From Methylobacterium sp. Leaf104 (lineage in GTDB: Bacteria > Pseudomonadota > Alphaproteobacteria > Rhizobiales > Beijerinckiaceae), in NCBI RefSeq assembly GCF_001422885.1, contig NZ_LMMZ01000040.1, positions 177,119 to 241,118 on the forward strand: DNA of 64,000 nucleotides, written 5' to 3'. Each line of letters opens with the position of its first letter. Within the stretch, counting starts at the first letter, position 1. Positions 42,022-53,300 of the stretch are shown here, piece by piece. The notes beneath the pieces were generated by a model. That model searched no databases. It saw only the letters and a program-made list of their open reading frames with translations, and was not told the DNA's origin. The position numbers were made by a program, and so were the translations under genes.

Positions 42022-44169
42022 ATGACCGACGCCGCGTCCCGCCAGCCCCTGCTCCGCCCGAGCATCCTCGACGCCCTCTTCGCGCCCGCGCGGGGCCTGC
42101 CCGGCATCGGGCCCAAGATGGCGCCGATGATCGAGCGGCTGCTGGGCACGCCCGAGCAGCCGGCCCGGATCGTCGACCTCCTGTTCCACCTGCCCCAGGG
42201 CGGCGTCGCCCGCCGGATGATGGGCTCCATCGCCGAGGCGCCCCCCGGCGAGCCCGTGACCCTCGGCGTCACCGTGACGGGCTACCGGGCGCCCCAGCCG
42301 GGGGCGGGGCGCCGCCCCTTCCGGGTGCTGGTGGAGGACCCCACCGGGGACATCACCCTGGTGTTCTTCGGCATGCCCCAGGCCCGGGTCGAGAAGATGC
42401 TGCCGCTGGGCGCCCACCGCTACATCACGGGGCGGATCGACCTCTGGGACGGGCATCGCCAGATGGTGCATCCGGCCCGCATCGTCGACGAGGCGGGGCT
42501 CGCCGCCCAGCCCAGCGTCGAGCCGGTCTACGGCGCCACCGAGGGCCTGACCTCGCGGGCGATCTCGAAGCTGGCGCATGCCGCCCTGGAGCGCCTGCCG
42601 GTGCTGCCCGAGTGGCAGGACCCGGCCTGGCTCGCCCGGGAGGGGCTGCCGGCCTTCGCCGACGCCCTGCGGGCCGAGCACCGGCCCGAGTACGCGCCGC
42701 CGCCCGTCCCCGAGGGGGCAGCCACGCCGCCGCGCTCCCCGGCCCGGCGCCGCCTCGCCTACGACGAGCTGCTGGCCTCGCAGCTGGCGCTGGCCCTGAT
42801 GCGGGCCCGCAACCGGCGCGCGCCGGGCCGGGCCAATGCCGGGGACGGGGCCTTGAGCGGAAGGATCGAGGCCGCCCTGCCCTTCGGACTGACGGGCGCG
42901 CAGCGGCGCGCGGTCGCCGAGATCCGGGGCGATCTCGCCTCGGACCGGCGCATGCTGCGCCTGCTCCAGGGCGATGTCGGCTCCGGCAAGACCGCGGTGG
43001 CGCTGCTGGCCATGGCCTCGGCCGTGGAGGTCGGGCGCCAGGCCGCCCTGATGGCCCCCACCGAGATCCTGGCCCGCCAGCACTTCGAGCGCCTCGCCCC
43101 CCTGGCCGCCCCCCTGCGCCTGCGCCTGCTGACCGGGCGCGACCGGGCCTCCGAGCGCCGCGCCACCCTGGCGGCCCTGGCCGCGGGCGCGGTGGACATC
43201 GTGGTCGGCACCCACGCGCTGTTCCAGGACAGCGTGGTCTTTGCCGATCTCGGCGTGGCGGTGGTGGACGAGCAGCACCGCTTCGGCGTGCACCAGCGCC
43301 TGGCGCTGGGGGCCAAGGGCGCGGCCGTCGACATCCTGGTGATGACGGCGACCCCGATCCCCCGGACCCTGGCCCTGACCTGCTTCGGCGACATGGACGT
43401 CTCGGTGCTCGACGAGAAGCCCGCCGGGCGCCAGCCCATCGCCACCCGCCTCGTCTCCACCGACCGCCTCGACGAGGTGGTGGCGGCCCTGGGCCGGGCG
43501 CTGGCCGCCGGCGACCGGGTCTACTGGATCTGCCCCCTGGTGGCGGAATCCGAGTTCGTCGACCTCGCCGCGGCCGAGGAGCGCTTCGGGGACCTGCGCC
43601 ACAGCTTCGGCGACGCGGTCGGGCTGATCCACGGCAAGATGCCGGGGCCCGACAAGGACGCCGCCATGGAGCGCTTCGCTCGGGGCGAGACCAGGATCCT
43701 CGTCTCGACGACCGTGGTGGAGGTCGGCGTCGACGTGCCGGAGGCCACCATCATGGTCATCGAGCATGCCGAGCGCTTCGGGCTGGCCCAGCTCCACCAG
43801 CTGCGCGGCCGGGTCGGGCGCGGCACCAAGGCCTCGAGCTGCCTCCTGCTCTATCGCGGGCCGCTGGGCCAGGTCTCGCGGGCCCGCCTCGAGATGATGC
43901 GCGAGACCGAGGACGGCTTCCGCATCGCCGAGGAGGACCTGCGCCTGCGCGGCGAGGGCGAGGTGCTGGGCACCCGGCAATCGGGCCTGGCCGCCTTCCG
44001 CCTCGCCAGCCTGGAAAGCGACGCCGAGCTGCTGCAGGTGGCCCGCGACGACGCGCAACTCGTGGTCCAGCGCGATCCCGGCCTGCGGAGCGAGCGGGGC
44101 CAGGCGCTGAGGGTGCTGCTCTACCTGTTCGAGCGCGACGCCGCGATCCGGCTGCTCGGGGCGGGCTGA
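42022..44169 (+). CDS. recG: ATP-dependent DNA helicase RecG
   Basis: A 715-residue replication-fork and branch-migration helicase. The N-terminal wedge/OB domain (residues 1-270) has ARGLPGIGPKMAPMIERLLG and PGEPVTLGVTVTGYR. The helicase core has LLQGDVGSGKTAVALLAMAS (Walker A), VVDEQHRFGVHQR (DEQH), MTATPIPRTLALTCFGDMDV, ISTT-like VSTTVVEVGVDVPEA and LHQLRGRVGRG. Length and motifs are standard. The next gene is separated by 112 bp. Confidence 0.96.
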   Translation: MTDAASRQPLLRPSILDALFAPARGLPGIGPKMAPMIERLLGTPEQPARIVDLLFHLPQGGVARRMMGSIAEAPPGEPVTLGVTVTGYRAPQPGAGRRPFRVLVEDPTGDITLVFFGMPQARVEKMLPLGAHRYITGRIDLWDGHRQMVHPARIVDEAGLAAQPSVEPVYGATEGLTSRAISKLAHAALERLPVLPEWQDPAWLAREGLPAFADALRAEHRPEYAPPPVPEGAATPPRSPARRRLAYDELLASQLALALMRARNRRAPGRANAGDGALSGRIEAALPFGLTGAQRRAVAEIRGDLASDRRMLRLLQGDVGSGKTAVALLAMASAVEVGRQAALMAPTEILARQHFERLAPLAAPLRLRLLTGRDRASERRATLAALAAGAVDIVVGTHALFQDSVVFADLGVAVVDEQHRFGVHQRLALGAKGAAVDILVMTATPIPRTLALTCFGDMDVSVLDEKPAGRQPIATRLVSTDRLDEVVAALGRALAAGDRVYWICPLVAESEFVDLAAAEERFGDLRHSFGDAVGLIHGKMPGPDKDAAMERFARGETRILVSTTVVEVGVDVPEATIMVIEHAERFGLAQLHQLRGRVGRGTKASSCLLLYRGPLGQVSRARLEMMRETEDGFRIAEEDLRLRGEGEVLGTRQSGLAAFRLASLESDAELLQVARDDAQLVVQRDPGLRSERGQALRVLLYLFERDAAIRLLGAG

Positions 44170-44281
44170 CCGGACCGCCCGGGGCCGGCGGATCCGGAAG
44201 GGATTTCCTGAGACGGCTCATGAACTTGGCATCAATCTCTGCGGGTGCAGAATCCGACCCTGACCACGGGAGCGGGAGCCG

Positions 44282-46801
44282 ATGCCGAGCGAGAGCCAGC
44301 GATTGTCGCGCGACGGGGGACCGTCCGGCGGCCTGCGGCCGACGAGCCTGATCGATCACTGGCGCTCCGCCCGCCGCGCCGGCGAGGCGATCCCGAGCTA
44401 CGAGGCCGTCGTGCTCGGCACCCTCGGGCGCCATGCCGACCAGGCCGCCCTGATCGCCACCGCGGACGGCCTGCCGACCCGGATCCTCTGGGGCGGCAGC
44501 CGCTTCGCCGCCTGGCTCCAGCGGAGCGAGACGGCGCCCGGCGAGATCGGTTGCGCGGTGTCGGACCTCGGCGAGGACGTGCGCCAGCCCCTGAACGAGG
44601 TCGTCGCCCGCGCCCTGGAGCAGGGCGGCCCCGCCCAGACCCGGTGCGACTGCGTCAGCGACGGCATCGTCACCGGCATCACCTTCCTGGCCCTGCCCCT
44701 GTCCTGGGGCGCCGAGCAGCCCCTGGTCCTGCTCAGCCTGTCGGGCCAGCCGTCCCGCTACGACCTGGTCAAGGCGATCTTCGGCGCCACCGACCAGGGC
44801 ATGCTTGCCCTGAGCACGGTCCGCGGCCCCGACGGGCGGCCGAGCGACTTCAAGGTCGTGGCCGCCAACGAGGGGGCGGCCCGGATGCTCGGCCGCACCA
44901 TCCCGGACCTGCAATGGCGGCGCCTCACCGACATCGTTCCGGGCCTCGTCGAGACCAAGGCCCTGCCGCGCCTGTTCCGCATCATCGAGGCGGAACACCG
45001 GGCGGTCTTCGAGCTCAGCATCCCGGTACCGGGCGAGGGCACCCGCCACCTGAAGATCGAGGCCGGCTGCATCGGCGACCTCCTCGCCCTGACCTTCGTC
45101 GACGTCGGCGACCTCAAGGCCCGCGAGGCCTCCGCGCGCCTCCTCTTCGAGAACAATCCGCTGCCGATGTGGCTGGTCGACCGCGACACCCACCGCTTCC
45201 TCGCGGTCAACGACGCGGCCCTGACCCATTACGGCTACGCCCGGGAGCGCTTCCTCGCCATGATCCAGGGCGACCTCGAGCCCGCGGCCCTGGCGGTCGC
45301 GGGGCCGGGGCTGCCGCGGATCCATCTCCGGGCGGACGGGACCCGGATCGAGGTCAACCTGTTCGAGCGCGTCCTGGATTTCCACGGGCGTACGGCGGTG
45401 CTGGCGGCGGTGGTGGACGTGACCGAGCGGCGCCGGGTCGAGGCCCGCATCGCCCACATGGCGCATCACGACGCCCTGACGGACCTGCCCAACCGCGTGC
45501 TGCTGCGCGAGCGGCTCGAGGCGGCGATCGCGCAGCGTCGCCGGAACGGCGTCGGGGCCTGGCTGCTCTGCCTCGACCTCGACCACTTCAAGTCCGTCAA
45601 CGACACCCTCGGCCATTCCGCCGGCGACGCGCTGCTCTGCAGCGTCGCCGGGCGCCTGCTGCAGGCCGGGCAGGAGGCCGCGGGACGGGAAGCCACGGGA
45701 GAGGGTCCGGGGCCGGACCGAGGACGCCTCGGAGAGGGCGTCCTCGTCGCCCGCATGGGCGGCGACGAGTTCGCCATCCTGGTGGAGGACGCGCCCGGGC
45801 CGGAGCCGGTCCAGGCCGAGCGCGTGCGGACGCTCTGCGCCCGGCTGATCCGGAGCCTCGGCCAGCCCTTCCCGATCCAGGGCCAGAGCGTCCATATCGG
45901 CGTCAGCATCGGCGTCGCCCGCCTGCCCCCGGACGGGACCGATCCCGACCACCTCCTGCGCAGCGCCGATCTCGCCCTGTACCAGGCCAAGGCGGCGGGC
46001 CGGAACACCCATCGGGTCTTCGAACCCGCGATGGAGGCGGGGGTCCAGCTGCGGCGGGCCCTGGAGCAGGACCTGCGCGGCGCCTTCGCGGCCGGCGCGC
46101 TGGAGGTCCATTACCAGCCGATCCTGGCCGCCGGCTCCGGCGCGCTCACCGGCTTCGAGGCCCTGCTGCGCTGGTGCCATCCCGAGCGCGGCTCCATCGC
46201 GCCCGCCGAATTCGTGCCGCTGGCCGAGGAGACCGGCCTGATCGGGCCGATCGGCGAATGGGTCCTGCAGCAGGCCTGCGCCGAGGCGGCGCGCTGGCCC
46301 GGAGACCTCCGGGTCGCCGTCAACCTCTCGCCGCTGCAGTTCCGGGACCGCCGCCTCGCCCCCGTGGTGGCCCGGGTCCTGGCCGAGGCCGGGCTGGCGC
46401 CCGAGCGGCTCGAACTCGAGATCACCGAGACCGTGCTGCTCGTGGAGAACGCGGCCAATCTGGCGACCCTGCACCGCCTGCGCGCCCTCGGGGTGCGCAT
46501 CGCCCTCGACGATTTCGGCACCGGCTACTCCTCCCTGAGCTACCTGCGCGCCTTCCCGTTCGACCGGATCAAGATCGACCGCTCCTTCGTGGGCGAGATG
46601 GAGTCCAACCCGCAATCGGCGGCCATCGTCCGGGCGATCATCGACCTCGGGACGAGCCTCGGCATCGCCACCACCGCCGAGGGCATCGAGACGGAGACGC
46701 AGTTCGACCGCCTGCGCGCGACCGCCTGCGACGAGGTCCAGGGCTACCTGTTCGGCCGCCCCATGCCGGTGGTGGAGGCGCGGCGGCGGCTGGCGGCCTG
46801 A
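44282..46801 (+). CDS. PAS-GGDEF-EAL c-di-GMP turnover protein
   Basis: An 839-residue cytoplasmic protein. The N-terminal 150 residues are unassigned. PAS-like regions follow at about 165-280 (DLVKAIFGATDQGMLALSTV) and 285-390 (FENNPLPMWLVDRDTHRFLA). The GGDEF domain (about 395-570) carries an intact MGGDEF and LDHFKSVNDTLGHSAGD. The EAL domain (580-835) has FEALLRW, VAVNLSPLQF, LDDFGTGYSSLSYLR and IKIDRSFV. The catalytic residues of both domains look intact, so it could make and break c-di-GMP under control of the PAS sensors. Confidence 0.92.
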   Translation: MPSESQRLSRDGGPSGGLRPTSLIDHWRSARRAGEAIPSYEAVVLGTLGRHADQAALIATADGLPTRILWGGSRFAAWLQRSETAPGEIGCAVSDLGEDVRQPLNEVVARALEQGGPAQTRCDCVSDGIVTGITFLALPLSWGAEQPLVLLSLSGQPSRYDLVKAIFGATDQGMLALSTVRGPDGRPSDFKVVAANEGAARMLGRTIPDLQWRRLTDIVPGLVETKALPRLFRIIEAEHRAVFELSIPVPGEGTRHLKIEAGCIGDLLALTFVDVGDLKAREASARLLFENNPLPMWLVDRDTHRFLAVNDAALTHYGYARERFLAMIQGDLEPAALAVAGPGLPRIHLRADGTRIEVNLFERVLDFHGRTAVLAAVVDVTERRRVEARIAHMAHHDALTDLPNRVLLRERLEAAIAQRRRNGVGAWLLCLDLDHFKSVNDTLGHSAGDALLCSVAGRLLQAGQEAAGREATGEGPGPDRGRLGEGVLVARMGGDEFAILVEDAPGPEPVQAERVRTLCARLIRSLGQPFPIQGQSVHIGVSIGVARLPPDGTDPDHLLRSADLALYQAKAAGRNTHRVFEPAMEAGVQLRRALEQDLRGAFAAGALEVHYQPILAAGSGALTGFEALLRWCHPERGSIAPAEFVPLAEETGLIGPIGEWVLQQACAEAARWPGDLRVAVNLSPLQFRDRRLAPVVARVLAEAGLAPERLELEITETVLLVENAANLATLHRLRALGVRIALDDFGTGYSSLSYLRAFPFDRIKIDRSFVGEMESNPQSAAIVRAIIDLGTSLGIATTAEGIETETQFDRLRATACDEVQGYLFGRPMPVVEARRRLAA

Positions 46802-46814
46802 CCGGCCCGCGACG

Positions 46815-47594
46815 TCAGACCTCTTCCCGGTGGGGCGCCGGGCCGGCGGCCGGCGCGCCGTGGGCCGCCCGCAGGCTCGCCGCCATGGCCTGGACCTTCG
46901 CCCCCGGATCGTCGGGCTGGATCACGCCGGCCGACATCACGAGTTTCGCCGCGTCGTCGACGCTCATGGCGATCTCCACGATGTCGGCGCGGGGCAGGTA
47001 GAAGAAGAACCCGGTGGTCGGGTTGGGCGCGCAGGGCAGGAACACGCCGACATGGTCGCCCCCCGGTGCCAGCGCGTTCTGCACGTCGGGCGCGGCCGGC
47101 GCGGACAGGAACACCACCGACCAGGTGCCCTTCACGGGGAATTCCACGAGGCCGACGGTGCGGAACGAGGTGCCGTTGGCGGAGAACAGCGTCTCGAAGA
47201 TCTGGCGCAGGCCCTTGTAGAGCCCCGAGATCACCGGCGTGCGGGCGAGCAGCACCTCGCCGAACTCGACGACGCTGCGCCCGACGAGGTTGGCGGTGAG
47301 GAAGCCCAGCAGGGTCACCGCCACGAAGGCGATGAGGAGGCCGAGGCCGGGAATCGAGAAGGGCAGGTAATGGTCGGGCAGGTAGCTCGCCGGCACCAGC
47401 GGCTTCACCCAGCCGTCGATGAGGCTGATGAACCACCAGGTCAGGTAGATCGTGATGGCCAGCGGCCCCGACACGATGATGCCGGTGAGGAAGTAGGTCC
47501 GCAGGCGGCCCCGCGCGCTCACCCGGGGGCGGGCGCCGGCCTCGGGCTCGGGTGGGGGAAGCGTCGGGGGAAGGGTGGGCGCCACGGATCGCAC
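46815..47594 (-). CDS. DUF502-family inner-membrane protein
   Basis: A protein of about 259 residues with three predicted membrane segments. RLRTYFLTGIIVSGPLAITI, ITIYLTWWFISLIDG and IPGLGLLIAFVAVTLLGFL are typical DUF502 features, followed by RTPVISGLYKGLRQIFETLF and PNPTTGFFFYLPRADIVEIA. The function of the family is unknown; a plant homologue affects membrane trafficking. The start is uncertain: GTG 47594 is chosen over GTG 47585 and a TTG at 47678, none with a strong ribosome-binding site. Confidence 0.75.
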   Translation of the reverse strand: MRSVAPTLPPTLPPPEPEAGARPRVSARGRLRTYFLTGIIVSGPLAITIYLTWWFISLIDGWVKPLVPASYLPDHYLPFSIPGLGLLIAFVAVTLLGFLTANLVGRSVVEFGEVLLARTPVISGLYKGLRQIFETLFSANGTSFRTVGLVEFPVKGTWSVVFLSAPAAPDVQNALAPGGDHVGVFLPCAPNPTTGFFFYLPRADIVEIAMSVDDAAKLVMSAGVIQPDDPGAKVQAMAASLRAAHGAPAAGPAPHREEV

Positions 47595-47793
47595 TCTCGG
47601 CCGGGGGACGGCGTCTCGGAACGCCCCTTGTCCGAACGCCCCTGCCCCGCGCGAGGCGCGGAGCCGGGGTTCCGGCAAGCTTGGCCCCGTGCCCAGAGGT
47701 AGCCCCTGCGCTCCCGCGGCTCAAGACCGCGTCCGCGCGCCGGGCGACGGGCCGCGTTGCGGCGGCGCCCTCCGGGGGCCTATGGAGGAGCGC

Positions 47794-48057
47794 ATGACCG
47801 AGAAGCTGACGATTCGCGCCCTGTGCGACCTGGGCCTCATTCCCGCGACCGAGGTGACGGCGGCCGTCGACGCCTACATGGACGACCCGATGGCGCCGCC
47901 CTTCGTGTTCGGGGCGGGCTACCGGCTCAACCTCGGCAAGGCGATCCGTCTCCATCCCGGCGCCAACGACTTCGTCCTGCGCAGCGCCGCCGGCCCGCAG
48001 CTGAAGCGCCCCTTCGTCGAGGCGGCGATCTGGGAGGCGCGGCCCGACCGGGGCTGA
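47794..48057 (+). CDS. hypothetical small protein
   Basis: An 87-residue protein (MTEKLTIRALCDLGLIPATE and on) with a C-terminal KRPFVEAAIWEARPDRG. No motif, membrane helix or cysteine cluster. ATG 47794 is chosen because GGAGGA lies six bases upstream, ahead of the in-frame ATG at 47782. Good codon bias suggests a real gene. It is followed by a double hairpin and converges with the SWIM-like gene. Confidence 0.6.
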   Translation: MTEKLTIRALCDLGLIPATEVTAAVDAYMDDPMAPPFVFGAGYRLNLGKAIRLHPGANDFVLRSAAGPQLKRPFVEAAIWEARPDRG

Positions 48058-48059
48058 GC

Positions 48060-48093
48060 CGCCCGAGGTTTCGGGCGCCCGAGGTTTCGGGCG
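48060..48093. terminator. tandem duplicated hairpins between convergent genes
   Basis: The 18-bp hairpin cgcccga-ggtt-tcgggcg occurs twice, at 48060-48077 and 48076-48093, sharing two bases. It begins 3 bp after the stop of the small gene and ends 1 bp before the end of the SWIM-like gene. It probably terminates both. Confidence 0.6.
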
Positions 48094-48094
48094 C

Positions 48095-48430
48095 TCAGCC
48101 GCCCAGGATGGTGGCGAGGACCTGCCGGGCGCGCGCCAGGTCGGCGCGGGCCTCGGCCTCGGCGGCCTCCGCCTGCGCCAGCCGGTGGACGGCGTGCATC
48201 AGGGGCGAGCCGCGGGTCAGGGCGGAGAGCGCCGCGACCGCCGCGGGATCGACCGATGCGAGGTGGCCGACCTCCCCGAGGAGCAGGGCGATGCGGTGCT
48301 CGCAATGTTCCTGCGCGACGCCCTCCGGGCAGGTGCAAGTGAAACGCACGCCACGGGCGGTCTTCGTCGCCTCCATCCGGTAAGTGCCGTCGCCCTCGGG
48401 GCTCGACACGGAGAAGATCAGCGAGGTCAT
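48095..48430 (-). CDS. SWIM-like zinc-finger protein
   Basis: A 111-residue protein with VRFTCTCPEGVAQEHCEHRI at about residues 27-46: a CxC...CxH arrangement typical of SWIM zinc-binding domains, which occur in DNA-repair and recombination factors and with SNF2 helicases. The C-terminal half is a long Ala/Glu helix (AQAEAAEAEARADLARARQV). It is divergently transcribed from the annealing-protein-like gene, and the LexA-type box at 48555 is in the shared promoter region. ATG 48430 is chosen; the frame is open upstream to 48673. Confidence 0.65.
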   Translation of the reverse strand: MTSLIFSVSSPEGDGTYRMEATKTARGVRFTCTCPEGVAQEHCEHRIALLLGEVGHLASVDPAAVAALSALTRGSPLMHAVHRLAQAEAAEAEARADLARARQVLATILGG

Positions 48431-48554
48431 CGGCGCTCCTGTTCGCGCTGCGGCTCCGGAGGACAGCAGAGGTCCGGCGCCTCTTCTACGGCGGGTTCGG
48501 TCTCGACACACCCACTTGTCATGCCGCGCCCCAGGAACCACATCACATTCTCTG

Positions 48555-48569
48555 GAACATATCAGGAAC
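48555..48569. promoter_or_regulatory. alphaproteobacterial LexA (SOS) box, GAAC-N7-GAAC
   Basis: GAAC at 48555-48558 and 48566-48569 are separated by exactly seven bases (atatcag). GAAC-N7-GAAC (equivalently GTTC-N7-GTTC) is the established LexA-binding motif of alphaproteobacteria. It sits 73 bp upstream of the plus-strand gene at 48642 and 125 bp upstream of the minus-strand SWIM-like gene, in locally less GC-rich DNA. No other copy was noticed in the window's intergenic regions by eye. Confidence 0.6.
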
Positions 48570-48641
48570 GCGGCCCCGGGCCGCGGCCTGGGCCGGCCCG
48601 GGCGGAGCGCGCGGGCGGCCAGCCCTTGACGGGAAGGCCCG

Positions 48642-49319
48642 ATGAGAACGGCGGACAAGCAGATCGCGGACATCCTGGTCCGCTACGGCGAACCCTTCGG
48701 CGGCAATGTCTGGCGGGTGCAGGGCACGGCGGTGATCTACCACCGGACCCTGGAGCGCATCGCCGCCCAGGCCGGCATCGCCTTCGACCCGCCGACCCTG
48801 GTGCGGGCCGAGCGCGACGAGGCCGTGATCCTGGTCACCGGCCGGATGGCAGGCGCCAAGGCCGGGACCGAGCGGGTCGAGTGGTCGATCGGCGAGGCCC
48901 TGGTGAACGTGAACTATCGCGTTTCTGGCAAGCAGGCCGGCTACGTCTACGCCATGGCCGAGAAGCGCGCCAAGGACCGGGTCATCCTCAAGCTCCTGGA
49001 ACTGCACGGGCTCGTCTATTCCGAGGAGGAGGCGGACGAGTTCCGGGCCGGGTCCCCGGCCGCGATCCGGGCCGTCGACGACGCCTTCGCGGATCCCGAC
49101 CCGTTCGACGAGGTGACCGAGGCCGAGGCCGACCTGAAGCGCCGCATCGACGCGCAGGACAGCATCGACGCCGTCACCGACCTGATGCTCGACGCCGAGA
49201 CCCAGCAGGGGCTCGCCCGGATGCCGCCGGGCACCCGCGACGAGGTCCGCGACTACGCCCGCGCCCGCCTCGTCGCCCTGGGCTGGCCTCCCAAGAAGCC
49301 GGGCCGCCGCGCGGCCTGA
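48642..49319 (+). CDS. putative single-strand-annealing-like protein, SOS-box controlled
   Basis: A 225-residue protein. The N-terminal part has VIYHRTLERIAAQAGIAFDP and a beta-rich stretch with RVEWSIGEALVNVNYR. The key segment near residues 105-135 is YVYAMAEKRAKDRVILKLLE, then LHGLVYSEEEADEF. The placement of a basic helix after paired strands resembles phage ssDNA-annealing proteins (Erf/Sak/RecT-like), and I recall relatives in alphaproteobacterial phages and plasmids. This is a tentative structural analogy. It is preceded by a LexA-type box and followed, 81 bp on, by recD2. Its last 10 codons are triplicated downstream. Confidence 0.5.
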   Translation: MRTADKQIADILVRYGEPFGGNVWRVQGTAVIYHRTLERIAAQAGIAFDPPTLVRAERDEAVILVTGRMAGAKAGTERVEWSIGEALVNVNYRVSGKQAGYVYAMAEKRAKDRVILKLLELHGLVYSEEEADEFRAGSPAAIRAVDDAFADPDPFDEVTEAEADLKRRIDAQDSIDAVTDLMLDAETQQGLARMPPGTRDEVRDYARARLVALGWPPKKPGRRAA

Positions 49320-49380
49320 GCCAAGAAACCCGGCCGCCGCGCGGCCTGAGCCAAGAAACCCGGCCGCCGCGCGGCCTGAT
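49291..49380 (+). repeat. three tandem 30-bp repeats carrying the gene's own stop codon
   Basis: Units at 49291-49320, 49321-49350 and 49351-49380. Unit 1 encodes the C-terminal KKPGRRAA and stop; units 2 and 3 repeat it with its TGA, differing from unit 1 at two early positions and from each other only at the last base. The repeats sit between the 225-residue gene and recD2. Confidence 0.9.
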
Positions 49381-49400
49381 CGTCAGGCGGGGCCGGTGGC

Positions 49401-51689
<2,289 letters not shown>

Positions 51690-51698
51690 GAACGGGAT

Positions 51699-51756
51699 CG
51701 GCCCCGCGCCGGCCGGCAAGCCTTGCCGCAAGGCCGCGTCAGAACGCGCGGGGCCG
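51699..51756. terminator. nested hairpin after the recD2-type gene
   Basis: Outer arms of 11 bp (51699-51709 with 51746-51756) enclose a smaller hairpin gccttg-ccg-caaggc. It starts 10 bp after the stop. Only a weak T-containing tail follows. Confidence 0.4.
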
Positions 51757-51885
51757 GAATCTTGATGAGAACAAAAGAAGAACTTATATCGGTTCGACGA
51801 CGTTGCACGATCCGGCCGCGAAGTCCGGACAACCGGCCCGGGTGACGCTCCCGACAGGAGAATCCGGGGCCTTGGAGGCCCGGCC

Positions 51886-52149
51886 ATGACCGTCCCGCGT
51901 GATTCCCGATCCCGTTACCGGTTCCACTGCACCGACGGCCACGTGGCCATCATCGACCCGAAGGGCCTCGCCCTCGCCGACCCGACCCAGGTCCGCTTCC
52001 ATGCCGTGGAGGTGGCCCTGCACGCCATGGAGCGGGTCGGGGCCGGGCTCGACTGGTCGGACTGGATCGTCGACGTCCACGACGCGCAGGGCCGGCGCGT
52101 CCTCCTCCTCGCCTTCCGCGAGATCATGCCGCTGGCGCGGGCGGCCTGA
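51886..52149 (+). CDS. DUF6894-type small protein
   Basis: An 87-residue protein with the pattern YRFHCTDGHVAIIDPKG then WIVDVHDAQGRRVLLLAFRE. This is the short beta-rich layout (Y-F-x-D-G ... D-x-x-G-x ... V-x-D-x-x-G) of DUF6894 proteins, which are numerous in Methylobacterium. Function unknown. ATG 51886 follows GGCC-rich DNA without a clear Shine-Dalgarno. Confidence 0.6.
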   Translation: MTVPRDSRSRYRFHCTDGHVAIIDPKGLALADPTQVRFHAVEVALHAMERVGAGLDWSDWIVDVHDAQGRRVLLLAFREIMPLARAA

Positions 52150-52210
52150 GACCGGGCGGGGCGGAGTCCGTGCGGGGTTTTTCATACGAGACGCGAGCGA
52201 GGACGGAACC

Positions 52211-52519
52211 ATGCGAGGCATCATGACGAAGGGCACGTCGAAGCGGGCCGCCTACACGATCGAGACCCTGTCCTACAGCAGCACCCGCCTCGTCCGGCTC
52301 GGCGGCCGGAAGGTGGCGATCCTGTTCCCGCCGCTCGATGCGGGCGGCCCCTACCAGCTCTATCCCCATCCCGACACCTTCCGGAGCCTGACCTTCGCGG
52401 GCCTTCCCGCCCCCCTGCGGCCGGAATTCATGGCCTTCGACACCCTGGGCGCGGTGGAGGCCTTCCTCGGCATCCGCCCCGCCGCCCCGGCGCCGGAGGC
52501 CCTGCCGCTGGCGGCCTGA
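52211..52519 (+). CDS. hypothetical small protein
   Basis: A 102-residue protein: TKGTSKRAAYTIETLSYSST, LGGRKVAILFPPLDAGGPYQ and FDTLGAVEAFLGIRPAAP. No family recognised. ATG 52211 has GAGG eight bases upstream; ATG 52223 would shorten it by four residues. It converges with the Crp/Fnr regulator gene, 19 bp away. Confidence 0.55.
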   Translation: MRGIMTKGTSKRAAYTIETLSYSSTRLVRLGGRKVAILFPPLDAGGPYQLYPHPDTFRSLTFAGLPAPLRPEFMAFDTLGAVEAFLGIRPAAPAPEALPLAA

Positions 52520-52538
52520 ATCCGGGGCGGGAGGAGGG

Positions 52539-53300
52539 TCAGGCCGTCCCGATCAGCCGGGCATACTCGGCCTCGACGGCGCCGTAGCCGCCATCGGCCA
52601 GGATCCGCAGGGTCGGGCGGTCGAGGATGGTGATCTGCCCGCGCCGCGCCCGGATCAGGTGCCGGCCCTCCAGGATCTGGACCGCGAGGGTCGCCCCCGA
52701 GCGCTGCACGCCGAGCATCAGGGCGAGGAACGCGTGGGTGATGGCGATGTCGTCGCCGTCGACCCGGTCGTGGCACATCAGCAGCCAGGCCGCGAGGCGC
52801 ACCTCCATCGTGTAGGTGGCGTTGGCGTAGGCGGTTTGTCCCAGGTGGACGATCTGGACCTGGACGAAGCGCAGCAGCAGGTGCCGCAGGGACGGGCTCT
52901 GCCCGACGGCCGCCCGCAGGATCGCGGCGTCGAGGGCGAGCAGGCGCCCGGCATTCTGCACGTAGGCGTGGCTCGGCGTCCGGTCGCTGTCGAGCAGGAT
53001 CGGCGTGGCGCCGACGAGGCCCTCCCGCCCGATGAGCCCGATCTCCACCCGGCCGGCCGAGGCCCCGGTGACGATCGAGACGAACCCGCTCTCGGGAAAG
53101 TACAGCCGCTCGACCGGCTGGTGCGGCCGGATCAGGGACTGGTGCAGCGCCCCCGCCACCGGTTCCAGGTGCGGTGCGAGCCGCGCGAAATCCTCCGGCG
53201 CCATCGCCCGCAGGAGCCGGTTCCGCACGGCCGCCTGCCGAACCGGATCGGGCCGGGCGGTTTCCGGCGGGAACGCCGTCGGCTGTGGCGAATGCGGCAT
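52539..53300 (-). CDS. Crp/Fnr-family transcriptional regulator
   Basis: A 253-residue regulator: cyclic-nucleotide-type sensory jelly roll (residues 35-150, RLYFPESGFVSIVTGASAGR, EIGLIGREGLVGATPILL) and a C-terminal winged helix (about 165-240, TMEVRLAAWLLMCHDRV, AFLALMLGVQRSGATLAVQI). No FNR-type cysteine cluster is visible, so oxygen sensing through Fe-S is unlikely. GGGAGGAG precedes ATG 53300. A perfect 7-bp inverted repeat about 90 bp upstream of the start could be its own operator. Confidence 0.85.
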   Translation of the reverse strand: MPHSPQPTAFPPETARPDPVRQAAVRNRLLRAMAPEDFARLAPHLEPVAGALHQSLIRPHQPVERLYFPESGFVSIVTGASAGRVEIGLIGREGLVGATPILLDSDRTPSHAYVQNAGRLLALDAAILRAAVGQSPSLRHLLLRFVQVQIVHLGQTAYANATYTMEVRLAAWLLMCHDRVDGDDIAITHAFLALMLGVQRSGATLAVQILEGRHLIRARRGQITILDRPTLRILADGGYGAVEAEYARLIGTA

